Source of the DNA: Phycisphaeraceae bacterium | Lineage (GTDB): Bacteria > Planctomycetota > Phycisphaerae > Phycisphaerales > UBA1924 | Length of the DNA stretch: 64,000 nt | NCBI GenBank assembly: GCA_021297895.1 | Contig: JAJTHN010000012.1 | Span: forward strand, 30,229-94,228 | Reading direction: 5' to 3' | Shown here: positions 53,150 through 62,176 of the stretch, piece by piece | How the letters are laid out: each line of letters begins with the position of its first letter | How positions within the stretch are numbered: position 1 is the stretch's first letter | Program-made: the position numbers and the translations under genes | Notes under the pieces: generated by a model | Database searches by the model: none | Told to the model about the DNA's origin: nothing | Seen by the model: the letters and a program-made list of their open reading frames with translations, nothing else

Positions 53150-53986
53150 ATGAGCAACGGACAGGGCGATGCGGCGGCTGCGGGTGGGCTCGGAGCGTCG
53201 GGGGCGGGGCCGGGTTCTGGATCGGGATCTGGGTTGGCAGCCGATGGTGCATCGGGTGGAACGCCGACGCTGCCGCGGAACGTTCTCGGCACACATCACG
53301 GGATGTTGGAGGAGCAAATCCTCGCGGTCAAGCGTCGCCTGGTGATGGAGGCCGGCAGCGCGATCGGCATGCTCGAGTCGGCGATCGAGGCTCTGGTGAA
53401 GTTGGATGAGCCCGCGGCCCGTGAGGTCATTCGTCGAGACGACGAAATCGACAAGGAAGAGGTGCGGATCGAGGAAGAGTGCCTGCGGCTGCTGGCGCTA
53501 TTCAACCCGCTGGCGCGGGACTTTCGCACGGTCGCGGCGCTGATGCGGGTCAACGCGGACCTTGAGCGCGTGGCGGACCATGCGACGAGCCTCTGCAAGC
53601 AGACGATCAAGCTGCGGAAGTTCAAGGATGCGGGGACGCACATCGCCTTGCCGACATCGCTGGTGGAACTCGGCCAGCGCGTGCCGATTCAGTGCCAGAC
53701 GCTGATGCGGGCGCTGGTCAATGAGAAGGCGGACGACGCCCGCGCGGTGATCATGAAGGACGCGGCGATCGATACGCTGGACAAGCGGCTGTTCGACGAG
53801 TGCGTGGACGCGATGACCGAAACGCGAGAGGGGCGGTCGGCGGGGATGCTGTACTACCGCTGCGGCCGGGAACTCGAGCGGGTGGGCGACCTGATGACGA
53901 ACATCGCCGAGGATGTGCTCTACCTGGCGACGGGTTCGATCGTTCGCCATGAGGAAAAGAAGCGGCTCAAGGGTCAGGCCGGCTGA
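53150..53986 (+). CDS. phoU: PhoU-domain phosphate-signalling regulator
   Basis: A 278-residue protein with a Gly/Ala/Ser-rich N-terminus. Two PhoU helical bundles follow: MLEEQILAVKRRLVMEAGSA, EVIRRDDEIDKEEVRIEEEC, VAALMRVNADLERVADHATS, and later DAAIDTLDKRLFDECVDAMT with RCGRELERVGDLMTNIAEDV. The E/DxxxD-type metal sites (RVADH, RVGD) are present. It dampens PhoR signalling and Pst uptake in known systems. No pst or phoB/R genes are adjacent. The start is uncertain (53015 is possible). Confidence 0.85.
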   Translation: MSNGQGDAAAAGGLGASGAGPGSGSGSGLAADGASGGTPTLPRNVLGTHHGMLEEQILAVKRRLVMEAGSAIGMLESAIEALVKLDEPAAREVIRRDDEIDKEEVRIEEECLRLLALFNPLARDFRTVAALMRVNADLERVADHATSLCKQTIKLRKFKDAGTHIALPTSLVELGQRVPIQCQTLMRALVNEKADDARAVIMKDAAIDTLDKRLFDECVDAMTETREGRSAGMLYYRCGRELERVGDLMTNIAEDVLYLATGSIVRHEEKKRLKGQAG

Positions 53987-54041
53987 GGACGGCGCAAAAG
54001 ATGCGGCGAAGGTGGGGGGCAGGCCGATATCTTCTGGTCTG

Positions 54042-55403
54042 ATGATCCGTCCGGGACACGTCATCGCGCTGTCGGCATTGGCCCTGCTCACGATCGGGGT
54101 CGTGATGGTGAACTCCGCCGGGCTGTCGATCGCGCCGGGTCGGGGTGTGACGTGGGAGACGATCGCGTACAGCCAGTCGACGATCTACATGGGTCTGGCG
54201 CTGGTGGCGATGATCCTGGCCGCGAGGCTGCCGGTGCTGAAGTTGCTCCCGGGCGTTCGGGACGCGCGGACGTGGGACGCGGGGCAGGGACCGGATTCGG
54301 CCCGGTGGTACGAACTGCGGGATTCGGGTTTCGTGATGTGGCCGATGTGGGTGGGTGTCGGTCTGCTGATCGTGGCGATGTCGCTGGTGTATGTCCCGGG
54401 GCTTGGGCACGAGGTGAACGGGTCGCACCGTTGGCTGCGTGTGGGGCCCGGGCGTGCGCTGTCGATTCAGCCGTCGGAGTTGGCCAAGTGGGGCCTGGTG
54501 CTGCTGATGGCCTGGTACGCGTGGCGTGTGGGGCCGATGCTGGGCCGATTCTGGCGCGGGCTTGTGCCGGCGCTGGCGGCGGTCGGGCTGGTGGCGGGGT
54601 TTGTGGTGCTGGAGGATCTTGGAACGGGCGTGCTGCTGGGGACCGCCGCGGCGGTGGTGCTGCTGGCGGGCGGGGCGCGGTGGTGGCAGTTTGCGATGAT
54701 GGTTCCCCTCGCGGCGGCGGGCGCGGGGGCGGCGATTTGGCACAGCCCCTATCGCTGGGAACGGATCATGACGTTCCTGAATCCGTATGCCGAGCCTGAG
54801 GGGGCCGGGTATCACGTGATTCAGTCGATGACGGCGGTTGCCAATGGCGAGATCTGGGGGCGCGGTCTTGGCAACGGCCTGCAGAAGTTCGGGTATCTGC
54901 CCGAGGATCAGACCGACTTCCTGTTCTCGATCATTTGCGAGGAACTGGGCATCCCCGGTGCCGCGCTGGTGGTGATGCTGTACATCGCGATGCTCTCGGC
55001 CGGATGGATCATCGTCCGGCGTGTTCAGCCCAAGGTGCTCAAGCTGTTGGGTGTCGGGATCCTGACGACCGTTGGCGTGCAGGCGATCATCAACATCGCC
55101 GTGGTGACGAACGTGGTGCCGACCAAGGGCATCGCGCTGCCGCTGCTCAGCAGCGGTGGCACGGGCTGGATTCTCACCGCCGGGTGCCTGGGGCTGCTGG
55201 TGAACATGGACCGCTTGGCGACGGCGCTGGCGGGGCTCGAATCGGCGGCGGGGCAGAACGCAGCGGCCGCTGCGGAATCGGACAACGCGGGCAGCGCAAC
55301 GCGGACGCAGGACCAGGCGCGGCAGACTGCGATCGAGACCGGTCCGGCGGGCGGGTCGGTTCGGCACGCGGCGCTGGCCTCGCCGACGCCCGGACATGAC
55401 TGA
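54042..55403 (+). CDS. ftsW: Peptidoglycan glycosyltransferase FtsW
   Basis: A 453-residue SEDS-family protein. It has many helices, GSHRWLRVGPGRALSIQPSELAKWGLVLLMAWYAW (SEDS block), NPYAEPEGAGYHVIQSMTAV, LPEDQTDFLFSIICEELG and the family end GIALPLLSSGGTG. The Asp and Glu of the SEDS catalytic region are present. FtsW polymerises lipid II at the septum with a class B PBP. Overlap with murG (8 bases) supports FtsW over RodA. A C-terminal extension of about 60 residues is Ala/Gln-rich. Confidence 0.93.
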   Translation: MIRPGHVIALSALALLTIGVVMVNSAGLSIAPGRGVTWETIAYSQSTIYMGLALVAMILAARLPVLKLLPGVRDARTWDAGQGPDSARWYELRDSGFVMWPMWVGVGLLIVAMSLVYVPGLGHEVNGSHRWLRVGPGRALSIQPSELAKWGLVLLMAWYAWRVGPMLGRFWRGLVPALAAVGLVAGFVVLEDLGTGVLLGTAAAVVLLAGGARWWQFAMMVPLAAAGAGAAIWHSPYRWERIMTFLNPYAEPEGAGYHVIQSMTAVANGEIWGRGLGNGLQKFGYLPEDQTDFLFSIICEELGIPGAALVVMLYIAMLSAGWIIVRRVQPKVLKLLGVGILTTVGVQAIINIAVVTNVVPTKGIALPLLSSGGTGWILTAGCLGLLVNMDRLATALAGLESAAGQNAAAAAESDNAGSATRTQDQARQTAIETGPAGGSVRHAALASPTPGHD

Positions 55404-56577
55404 GCGAGTTCAGCCATCGCGTGATGTGGTCCTCTTTGCCGGCGGCGGCACGGGCGGGCATATTTATCCGGCGCTGGCGATCGCCGAGCGATTGGAGGCG
55501 ATGAGCCGCGGCGCGGGCGGTGCTGCTGGAAGAGGCGAGCCAAGGTGTGTGTTCGTGGTTTCGGATCGGGCGGTGGATGCGCGGGTGATGCAGCCGACGG
55601 GGCGCGAGTATGTCGCGATTCCCGCTAGGCCGCTCTCGCTGCGGCCGAATGGGCTCGTGCGGTTTCTGTGGCGCTGGGGCGAATGCGTGAAGCGGTGCCG
55701 CGGCATGATCCGAGATGCCCGACGCGGCGGCGCGGGGGTGCGTGTGGTCACGACGGGCGGGTTTGTGGCGGCGCCGATGGTTCAGGCGGCGATCGTCGAG
55801 CGTGCGCCGGTGACGCTGGTGAATCTCGATGCGGTGCCGGGGAAGGCCAACGCGTGGATCGAGTGGCGGCTGCGCGATCGGCAGGAGTTCGCGGACGCGT
55901 TCACCGCGCTGCCGGTGCGGGCGGACGGCGCGCTGGCTTCACGGCTGACGCTGGTGCCGCCGATCGTGCGCGAGGGGGCCAGCGCGGGGATGGACGCGGC
56001 TGCCTCGCGCGCGGCGCTGGGGCTGGATGCGAACAGGCCGGTGCTTATGGTCACGGGCGGGAGTCTCGGCGCACGGTCGGTGACGGACTTTGTGCTGGGG
56101 CTGTGCGCGGGGCACGCGGCGGCGATGCGCGGCTGGCAGGTGCTGCACCAGGTGGGCAACGCCGAGGGTGAAGTTGAGCGCGTGCGTGCGCGATACGCGG
56201 AGTTCGGGATCGACGCGGTGGTGGCCGCGTTCGTGGAGCGGATGGGCCTGTGGTGGGGCGCGGCGGATCTGGCGATCTCTCGCGCGGGCGCGGGTGCGGT
56301 GGCGGAGGCCTGGGCGAATGTGACGCCGACGGTGTTCATGCCGTATCCGTATCACAAGGATCAGCACCAGCGTGTGAACGCGGCGCGGCTGGTGGAGGTT
56401 GGCGGGGCGGTGGTGGTGGATGATCTGATCGACGCGGGCCGGACGCTCGAAAAGTCGGGAGCGGTGGTGCGCGGGTTGATCGACGACGCGGGCAAGCGTG
56501 CCGCGATGCGGCGCGGGCTGCGGGGGCTCGGGCCGGCCGATGGCGCCGAGCGGATCGCGCGCACGCTGCTGGCGTGA
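55396..56577 (+). CDS. murG: UDP-GlcNAc--lipid I N-acetylglucosaminyltransferase MurG
   Basis: A 393-residue protein. It has the N-terminal FAGGGTGGHIYPALAIAERL loop, VTTGGFVAAPMVQAA, VTGGSLGARSV and the C-terminal nucleotide-binding block DLAISRAGAGAVAEAWANVTPTVFMPYPYHKDQHQR. It makes lipid II from lipid I on the inner membrane face. Its ATG overlaps the ftsW stop, so the genes are translationally coupled. It is convergent with mnmE by a gap of only nine bases. Confidence 0.97.
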   Translation: MTERVQPSRDVVLFAGGGTGGHIYPALAIAERLEAMSRGAGGAAGRGEPRCVFVVSDRAVDARVMQPTGREYVAIPARPLSLRPNGLVRFLWRWGECVKRCRGMIRDARRGGAGVRVVTTGGFVAAPMVQAAIVERAPVTLVNLDAVPGKANAWIEWRLRDRQEFADAFTALPVRADGALASRLTLVPPIVREGASAGMDAAASRAALGLDANRPVLMVTGGSLGARSVTDFVLGLCAGHAAAMRGWQVLHQVGNAEGEVERVRARYAEFGIDAVVAAFVERMGLWWGAADLAISRAGAGAVAEAWANVTPTVFMPYPYHKDQHQRVNAARLVEVGGAVVVDDLIDAGRTLEKSGAVVRGLIDDAGKRAAMRRGLRGLGPADGAERIARTLLA

Positions 56578-56586
56578 GTCGGCGGT

Positions 56587-57990
56587 TTACTTGCCGATGC
56601 AGAACGACGCGAAGATGCGGCCGAGAACTTCATCGCGCTCGACGCGGCCCGTGAGGGTGGCCAGCGCATCCAGCGCGGCGCGGAGCGCATCGGCCATGAG
56701 TTCGGGCGAGGCCATGGCCGCGGGGGTTGTCGCGTCGGAGAGGATGTCAGCGGTGGCCATGAGCGCATCGCGATGGCGCGGGAGCAGATCCATGGGCGAT
56801 GGTCGAGCGGTCAGCGGCCAGAGATGCTCGAGCAATGTGGCGCGGAACGCGGCGACGCTCGCGGGCGAGAGGGCGCAGACCTGGGCGTCGGGAGCGGGGG
56901 ACGACTCGTGGGCGGCTGCTGCCAGCGGTCGATCGGACTTGGTGCGGATGCGCAGCACGCGGGCGCGTGCGCCAATGAGCGGCGACGCGTCGAAGCGGCA
57001 CTGCTCATCGCAGAGCAGCACCAGATCGGCATCGCGGGCGATTTCGAGGGCGTGTTGCTGGGCGTGCGCGTTCAGGGCATCTGACGCATCTGCGTCCAGG
57101 CCCGGCAGGTCGATGAGTTCGACATCGAGCGTGCGCGAGCGCGGGGGCGGGCCGAGCAGCCGCATGGGTTCGGCCAGCGCGTCGCGCGTGGTTCCGGGGG
57201 CGGCATCGGTGACGGCGCGGTCGCGTCCGAGCAGGGCGTTGAAGAGCGTGCTCTTGCCGGCGCTGGGCGGGCCGAGCAGAGCGATTCGCGGCGAACGCGC
57301 GGGGTGCTCGCGGCCCGTCGCGGCGGCGAGGTGATCGCGGATGGCGCGGATGATGCCGGCGGCGCGGTCCGCGGCGCGGGCGGGGCTGATCGCGACGACG
57401 TCTTCCTGATCGGTGAAGTCGATGCCGGCTTCGACCAATGCGAGGGTGTCGGCGAGTTCCTCGCGCCAGGCGCGATATCGATCACCCGCGCGGCCGGAGA
57501 GCACATCGTGGGCGTGGGCCAGTTCCGCCGCGGACTGCGCGGCGATGCTCGCGGCCAGCCCCTCGGCGGATGCGAGGTCCATCTTGCCCAGCAGGAACGC
57601 GCGGGCGGCGAACTCGCCCGGCAGTGCCGAGCGCACGCCCGGAAGACGGAGGATCGCGGTCATGACCAGATCGACCAGCGCGGGCGAGCCGGGAATGAGC
57701 AGTTCGAGCACGCTCTGGCCGGTGAACGAGCGCGGCGCGGGGAAGTGAAGGGCCAGAACCGGGAGCGCGGCGGGCGAATCGTCGAGCCGCAGGCGAGCGC
57801 GGAGGAGTTGAGGGCGGTTCGGGTTCGCGGGGCGTGGATCGCGCGGGGGTGCTTGAGTGAGAGCGGCCAGCACGGGCGAGAGGTCATCACCGGAGATTCG
57901 GATGAGCGCGCGCGGAGCGGGGCCGGCGCCGGATGCGAGGGCGACGATGGTGTCGCTGATCGGTGGCAGGGAGATCGGCGCGGCGTGCAT
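56587..57990 (-). CDS. mnmE: tRNA uridine-5-carboxymethylaminomethyl modification GTPase MnmE
   Basis: A 467-residue protein with N-terminal tetrahydrofolate-binding domain (DTIVALASGAGPAPRALIRISG), inserted G domain with G1 GPPSAGKST, switch APGTTRDAL, DLPG and a G4 TKSD, and the C-terminal CIGK with the catalytic Cys. It works with MnmG (not in this window) to modify the wobble uridine. It is the functional counterpart of the degenerate paralogue at 12051-13214. Confidence 0.95.
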   Translation of the reverse strand: MHAAPISLPPISDTIVALASGAGPAPRALIRISGDDLSPVLAALTQAPPRDPRPANPNRPQLLRARLRLDDSPAALPVLALHFPAPRSFTGQSVLELLIPGSPALVDLVMTAILRLPGVRSALPGEFAARAFLLGKMDLASAEGLAASIAAQSAAELAHAHDVLSGRAGDRYRAWREELADTLALVEAGIDFTDQEDVVAISPARAADRAAGIIRAIRDHLAAATGREHPARSPRIALLGPPSAGKSTLFNALLGRDRAVTDAAPGTTRDALAEPMRLLGPPPRSRTLDVELIDLPGLDADASDALNAHAQQHALEIARDADLVLLCDEQCRFDASPLIGARARVLRIRTKSDRPLAAAAHESSPAPDAQVCALSPASVAAFRATLLEHLWPLTARPSPMDLLPRHRDALMATADILSDATTPAAMASPELMADALRAALDALATLTGRVERDEVLGRIFASFCIGK

Positions 57991-58038
57991 GGGGCACCGA
58001 TGTGCGGAGCGAGCGGGTTGAGTACTCGGGTGTGTGCG

Positions 58039-60414
58039 TCAACGTCCGCCGCGACGGTCGGAACGTTCCTTTTCCTTGCGGGCCTTTTCGGCGGCTTCCT
58101 GGGCCTGGGCAACGCGGTCCTGGAGTCGCTTGAGCCAGCCGGGGGCCTGACCGGGGGCCTTGGGGATCGGGCGGCCGGCCTTGATGGCCTCTTCTCGGAG
58201 GCGTTCGGCTTCGGCGTCTTCGCGGTCGACCTGAGCGCGGATCCACTTGCTCTCGAAGATGCCGAGGATGGAGTTCGTCATGAAGTACAGGCTCAGGGCC
58301 GCGGGGGCGTTGTACATGAACAGCGGGAGCATGATGACCATCATCCACTTGACCATGGTCTGCTGGAGTTTCTGCTCCGGGCTGAGTTCCGTGGTCATCG
58401 GTGGTGAGAGGTACTTGTGCTGGATGAAGAAGACAACGCCGAGCACGAGCGGGAGGATGTTCAGCCCGTCGATCTTGCCCATGAGGGACTGGAGTCCCGG
58501 GATGCCGAAGTGCATGCTCTCGGGAAGCGGGATGAGGCGGTCCGGCTCGGCGAGGTCGGCCAGGAAGATCCAGTTGCCGCCGGTGAGGGCCTGGAAGACG
58601 CCGAAGAACGCGCCCTCGTGGCGGAGTTCGAAGGTGAAGAAGATCATGGCGTAGAGGGCGATCCAGACGGGCATCTGGAAGAACATGGGCAGACAGCCGA
58701 GCGCGCCGGCGTAGTTGATCTGCTCTTCCTGCATGAGTCGCGCGACTTCCTCGCGCATCTTCTTGGGGTCGTCCTTGTAGCGTTCCTGGATCTTCTTCTG
58801 CTTGGGGGCCAGGCGGGCCATCTGCTTGCCGAAGCGCGTGAGGTTCTTCTGGCTCCAGCGGGTGATGGGGTGGAGAATGGTCCGAACGGTCACGACGAGC
58901 AGGATGACGGCGATCGCCCAGTCAAAGACGATGCTGGAGGCCAGCAGGCCCATGTAGCCGCGGAGGAGACCGGCGAGCCACTGGAACGTGCAGACCATGC
59001 AGGGCCCGCCGAAGGAGTACATGACCAGACCCTGGAGGCCGACGCTGGTCAGGGCGGGTTCCTTGTCGATGAATGCGCGGGTGATCGGCCCCGCGTAGAT
59101 GCCGACGCTGGCGTCGAGCGAGGCGCTAGGCGGTACGGTCATGACCGTGCTGGACAGGCGCAGGATCATGACGGACTGCTTGTTCAGTTCCGTCGCGTCC
59201 GGGCCGCCGCGGCCGAGGACGACGCGGTCGATCGTCGGGAAGAGCGCCAGTGACTTGTCCGGGCGGTTGTCGGCGCGGGGCGCCTGGCGATCGGGGAGCG
59301 GGTGCAGCGCGACGGCAAAGAAGCGGTTGGTCAGCGCGACCCAGGAGAGCTTCACGCCCTCGGCGATGCCCTTGGGCTCGGGCCAGAGTGTGTGCGGAGC
59401 CCAGGAGATGCCGAAGGCATCCATGGGCTTGTCGAGCACGGTCGCGTGCGGGATGGTGTAGCGTGAACTGGAGACAAAGTCGCCGCCGGGATTGATCGTG
59501 TCGGGCTCGAGATAGCCCATCCGGACCCGGCGCACATCGCCGCCGTAGCCGATGCCCTTGATGGGCAGATCGGCGGGGCCGAACTGAATCCACTGGACGC
59601 TCAGCGCGCGATCGGTGAGGTTGACGAACTTCTGAGTCAGGATGATGTCGTAACGCTCGGGGGCGATGGAGAACTGGCGCTCGATGCGAGCGATCGCCCG
59701 GGCCTGGTCATCTTCGACTTCCGCGATGAACTGGCCAGGCGCGGTCTGCCGGAAGATGCCCGGCGCGGCGAGCGGGATGGTCTGGCCATCGATCACCACC
59801 GCGGCCATGGCGAAAGGAACAATCTGTCGCTCGACCTTCGGCTCAACCCACGCCGAGCTGTTCCAACGGGGCTGCAGCGAGGTTTCGGTGCGCTGGAGCC
59901 GCTCGTTCGTCGCATTCGGGCCGACGCGATCGGCGTGGCGGGTGAGTTGAAGGTCTTGCAGGCCTGCGCCGGCAGGGTTGAACGTGAGCAGGAAACGGAA
60001 CGGGTTGGTTGCCGCCACGTCGAGTGAACCGAGGGTGTCCCAGGGCTGGAGCGTTGATGCGCCGATGGTGGCGGTGGCGGCGGGGTCTGGAGTCGTCGGT
60101 GCGATGTAGCCAAGGGTCCGGGCTCGGAGGGTGCCGAGCGGGGTCGGGGTGGCCGCGGCGGGCGCAGCGGGTGTGGGGGGGGCGGCGGGTGTGGCGGCGG
60201 TCGCGGGGGCGGCCGGGGTTGTAGCGTCGCCGGGGCTCGCGGCCGGGGCATTTGCGGCGGGGGCGTTCGCTGTTGTGGGGCTGGCTGCGGGGGTGGTCGC
60301 GGGCGCGGAGGACTTGCCGGCGTTGATGAACACGGCGATTGCGACGCCCACCCCGCCGGCGATCACCAGCAGGGGGACGATGATGCGCAGCAACAGATTG
60401 GGCTTCTGAGGCAT
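58039..60414 (-). CDS. yidC: Membrane protein insertase YidC
   Basis: A 791-residue protein with N-terminal TM (LLLRIIVPLLVIAGGVGVAI), a low-complexity Ala/Pro/Thr linker, a large periplasmic beta domain (about 150-440) and the C-terminal 60KD_IMP domain. The latter contains VVTVRTILHPITRWSQKN, KEVARLMQEEQINYAGALGC-like LMQEEQINYAGALGCLPMFF and QMPVWIALYAMIFF. It inserts proteins alone or with SecYEG. The basic C-tail KEKERSDRRGGR may contact ribosomes. It is minus-strand, 48 bases upstream of mnmE, so the yidC-mnmE order is kept. Confidence 0.95.
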   Translation of the reverse strand: MPQKPNLLLRIIVPLLVIAGGVGVAIAVFINAGKSSAPATTPAASPTTANAPAANAPAASPGDATTPAAPATAATPAAPPTPAAPAAATPTPLGTLRARTLGYIAPTTPDPAATATIGASTLQPWDTLGSLDVAATNPFRFLLTFNPAGAGLQDLQLTRHADRVGPNATNERLQRTETSLQPRWNSSAWVEPKVERQIVPFAMAAVVIDGQTIPLAAPGIFRQTAPGQFIAEVEDDQARAIARIERQFSIAPERYDIILTQKFVNLTDRALSVQWIQFGPADLPIKGIGYGGDVRRVRMGYLEPDTINPGGDFVSSSRYTIPHATVLDKPMDAFGISWAPHTLWPEPKGIAEGVKLSWVALTNRFFAVALHPLPDRQAPRADNRPDKSLALFPTIDRVVLGRGGPDATELNKQSVMILRLSSTVMTVPPSASLDASVGIYAGPITRAFIDKEPALTSVGLQGLVMYSFGGPCMVCTFQWLAGLLRGYMGLLASSIVFDWAIAVILLVVTVRTILHPITRWSQKNLTRFGKQMARLAPKQKKIQERYKDDPKKMREEVARLMQEEQINYAGALGCLPMFFQMPVWIALYAMIFFTFELRHEGAFFGVFQALTGGNWIFLADLAEPDRLIPLPESMHFGIPGLQSLMGKIDGLNILPLVLGVVFFIQHKYLSPPMTTELSPEQKLQQTMVKWMMVIMLPLFMYNAPAALSLYFMTNSILGIFESKWIRAQVDREDAEAERLREEAIKAGRPIPKAPGQAPGWLKRLQDRVAQAQEAAEKARKEKERSDRRGGR

Positions 60415-60582
60415 GGTGCTTCCGAGGGAGCGGATGAGAGGACGGACGGACCGCCGCGGCCCCGGAGGGCGGGTGCGGGGAGAACGATAGCGGCGCGGCG
60501 GCCGCAAATCGCCACCTGAACAATTGATATGACGGCCAGTTTTCCCGCGGGGCGATCAGCGCCCAGCGGTTCGGGCCTGGGA

Positions 60583-61959
60583 TCAGGTGATGGCGCCGAC
60601 CGGCGTGATCGTGTGGGCGGGGAAGATCGTGCTCAGGTTCGTGTTGCCCAGATGCGCGGTGACGCATTCGGCCAGCACATCGCGGAAGTCCGTGGTGTGC
60701 AGCAGGTCCCGCTTCTGGTGGAGTTGGTCGGGTGCAAGGCCGGGCCACTTGCCCAGGACCATGCGGCCGGCGGTGGGAGAGGGAAGGTTCTCGCCGGCGT
60801 GCGCCGTGGCGGTACCGGAACGCACGGCCCCGCCGACCATCAGCAGGGCGTTGCCCCAGCCGTGGTCGGTGCCGTTGGTCCCGTTCTCGGCGGCGGTGCG
60901 GCCGAAGTCGGTGAGCGTGACGACCAGAACATCGTTCATCCGGTCGCCGAGGTCGCGGGTGAATGCGGCAATGGCATCACCGAGCTGCTGGGCGAGATTG
61001 CCGAACTGGCCCGTGGCCGCGCCCTGATTCGAGTGCGTGTCCCACCCGCCGAGGTCGACCTGCGCCACTTCAAGGCCCAGATCAGCCTTGATCAGGCGTG
61101 CGACCTGCTGGAGTTTTCGGCTCAGGTCGGAGTTCGGGTACCTGGCATCGGGCGCGGGCTCGTACTTGGTGCGGGCAAGGGCCTGGAGTTGCTCGACGCC
61201 TTCGAGCGTGACGCCGGCGGAGCGGGTGAGCAGGTCTTCGGCATCGGGAATGTCGGGGTTGGTGGTGCGTGCGGTGTCGCGCGGGCCGCAGCAGTACGCG
61301 GCCTCGAGTGCGCGGGCGACCTGCTCGGGCGATGCGCTGCGCACGCCGGGGCGCGGTTGGGAGACGGGGATGGTCAGGTCTTCGACGCCGCGGATGGCGA
61401 AGGCCGTTGCTTGGCCGTGGAGGATTCGGGGGAGGTTGTCGCCGATTGCGACGGCGCGGATGGGCCCGTGGCCGGCGCTGGTGGCCAGGTGGCGGTTGAG
61501 CCAGCCATCGCTGGCCAGCGTGTTGCCGATGACGCCGGTTTCCCACGTGTCCTGCTCTTCGAAGTGCGAGCGGGTGTTGTGGGCGTAGCCAACGGCGTGG
61601 AGGGCCGCGGCGTGGCCGGAGTCAAAGAGCGGCTTGAGGGCTGAGAAGCGCGGGTGGAGGCCGAAGCGGCCGTCGAGGTCGATGGCCTTGGCGGCACGTT
61701 CGGCATCGGCGGCGGGGCCGGGGATGGCGATGGACCGGCGGATCTTGGCGTAGTGCTCATCGGCGAAGGGAACGACGAGGTTCAGGCCGTCGGCTCCGCC
61801 GCGGAGGAAGATCGTCACGAGCGTCTTGTTGCGATTGACGCTGCGGACGCTTGGCAGGGGCTGATCGGCTCCGGCGAAGCGGAGCAGCGGCGCGAAGGTG
61901 GAGACCATCGCCAGCGTGCCGGCGGTGGTGAGGAAGTGGCGACGGGTCAGGGTGGTCAT
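60583..61959 (-). CDS. DUF1501 family protein, TAT-exported
   Basis: A 458-residue protein with twin-arginine leader TRRHFLTTAGTLAMV. It has LVTIFLRGGADGLNLVVPFAD, GLHPRFSALKPLFDSGHAAA, VGYAHNTRSHFEEQDTWETG, DLGGWDTHSNQG and VTLTDFGRTAAENGTNGTDHG, the sulfatase-like fold motifs of DUF1501. Homologues are numerous in planctomycetes, usually next to a DUF1800 gene. None is visible here. Function unknown. Confidence 0.92.
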   Translation of the reverse strand: MTTLTRRHFLTTAGTLAMVSTFAPLLRFAGADQPLPSVRSVNRNKTLVTIFLRGGADGLNLVVPFADEHYAKIRRSIAIPGPAADAERAAKAIDLDGRFGLHPRFSALKPLFDSGHAAALHAVGYAHNTRSHFEEQDTWETGVIGNTLASDGWLNRHLATSAGHGPIRAVAIGDNLPRILHGQATAFAIRGVEDLTIPVSQPRPGVRSASPEQVARALEAAYCCGPRDTARTTNPDIPDAEDLLTRSAGVTLEGVEQLQALARTKYEPAPDARYPNSDLSRKLQQVARLIKADLGLEVAQVDLGGWDTHSNQGAATGQFGNLAQQLGDAIAAFTRDLGDRMNDVLVVTLTDFGRTAAENGTNGTDHGWGNALLMVGGAVRSGTATAHAGENLPSPTAGRMVLGKWPGLAPDQLHQKRDLLHTTDFRDVLAECVTAHLGNTNLSTIFPAHTITPVGAIT

Positions 61960-62176
61960 GGTCGGCTCCGACGCGCGGCGGAAAGAATCGGGCGTGACGC
62001 GGCGATGATCAGAGTCTACCGGCGAATCGCGGAAGTGCCGCGGGAAATGTCGCGGCGGATAAGGATCGGGCTGGGCCACCGGGTGGTTTTGGGTCGATAG
62101 GATGGGGAGTTCGCCCGGGAATCGGGGCGAGGGCGGCACCGGCCTTTGTGAATCCACGAACGAGAAGGAACGACCA

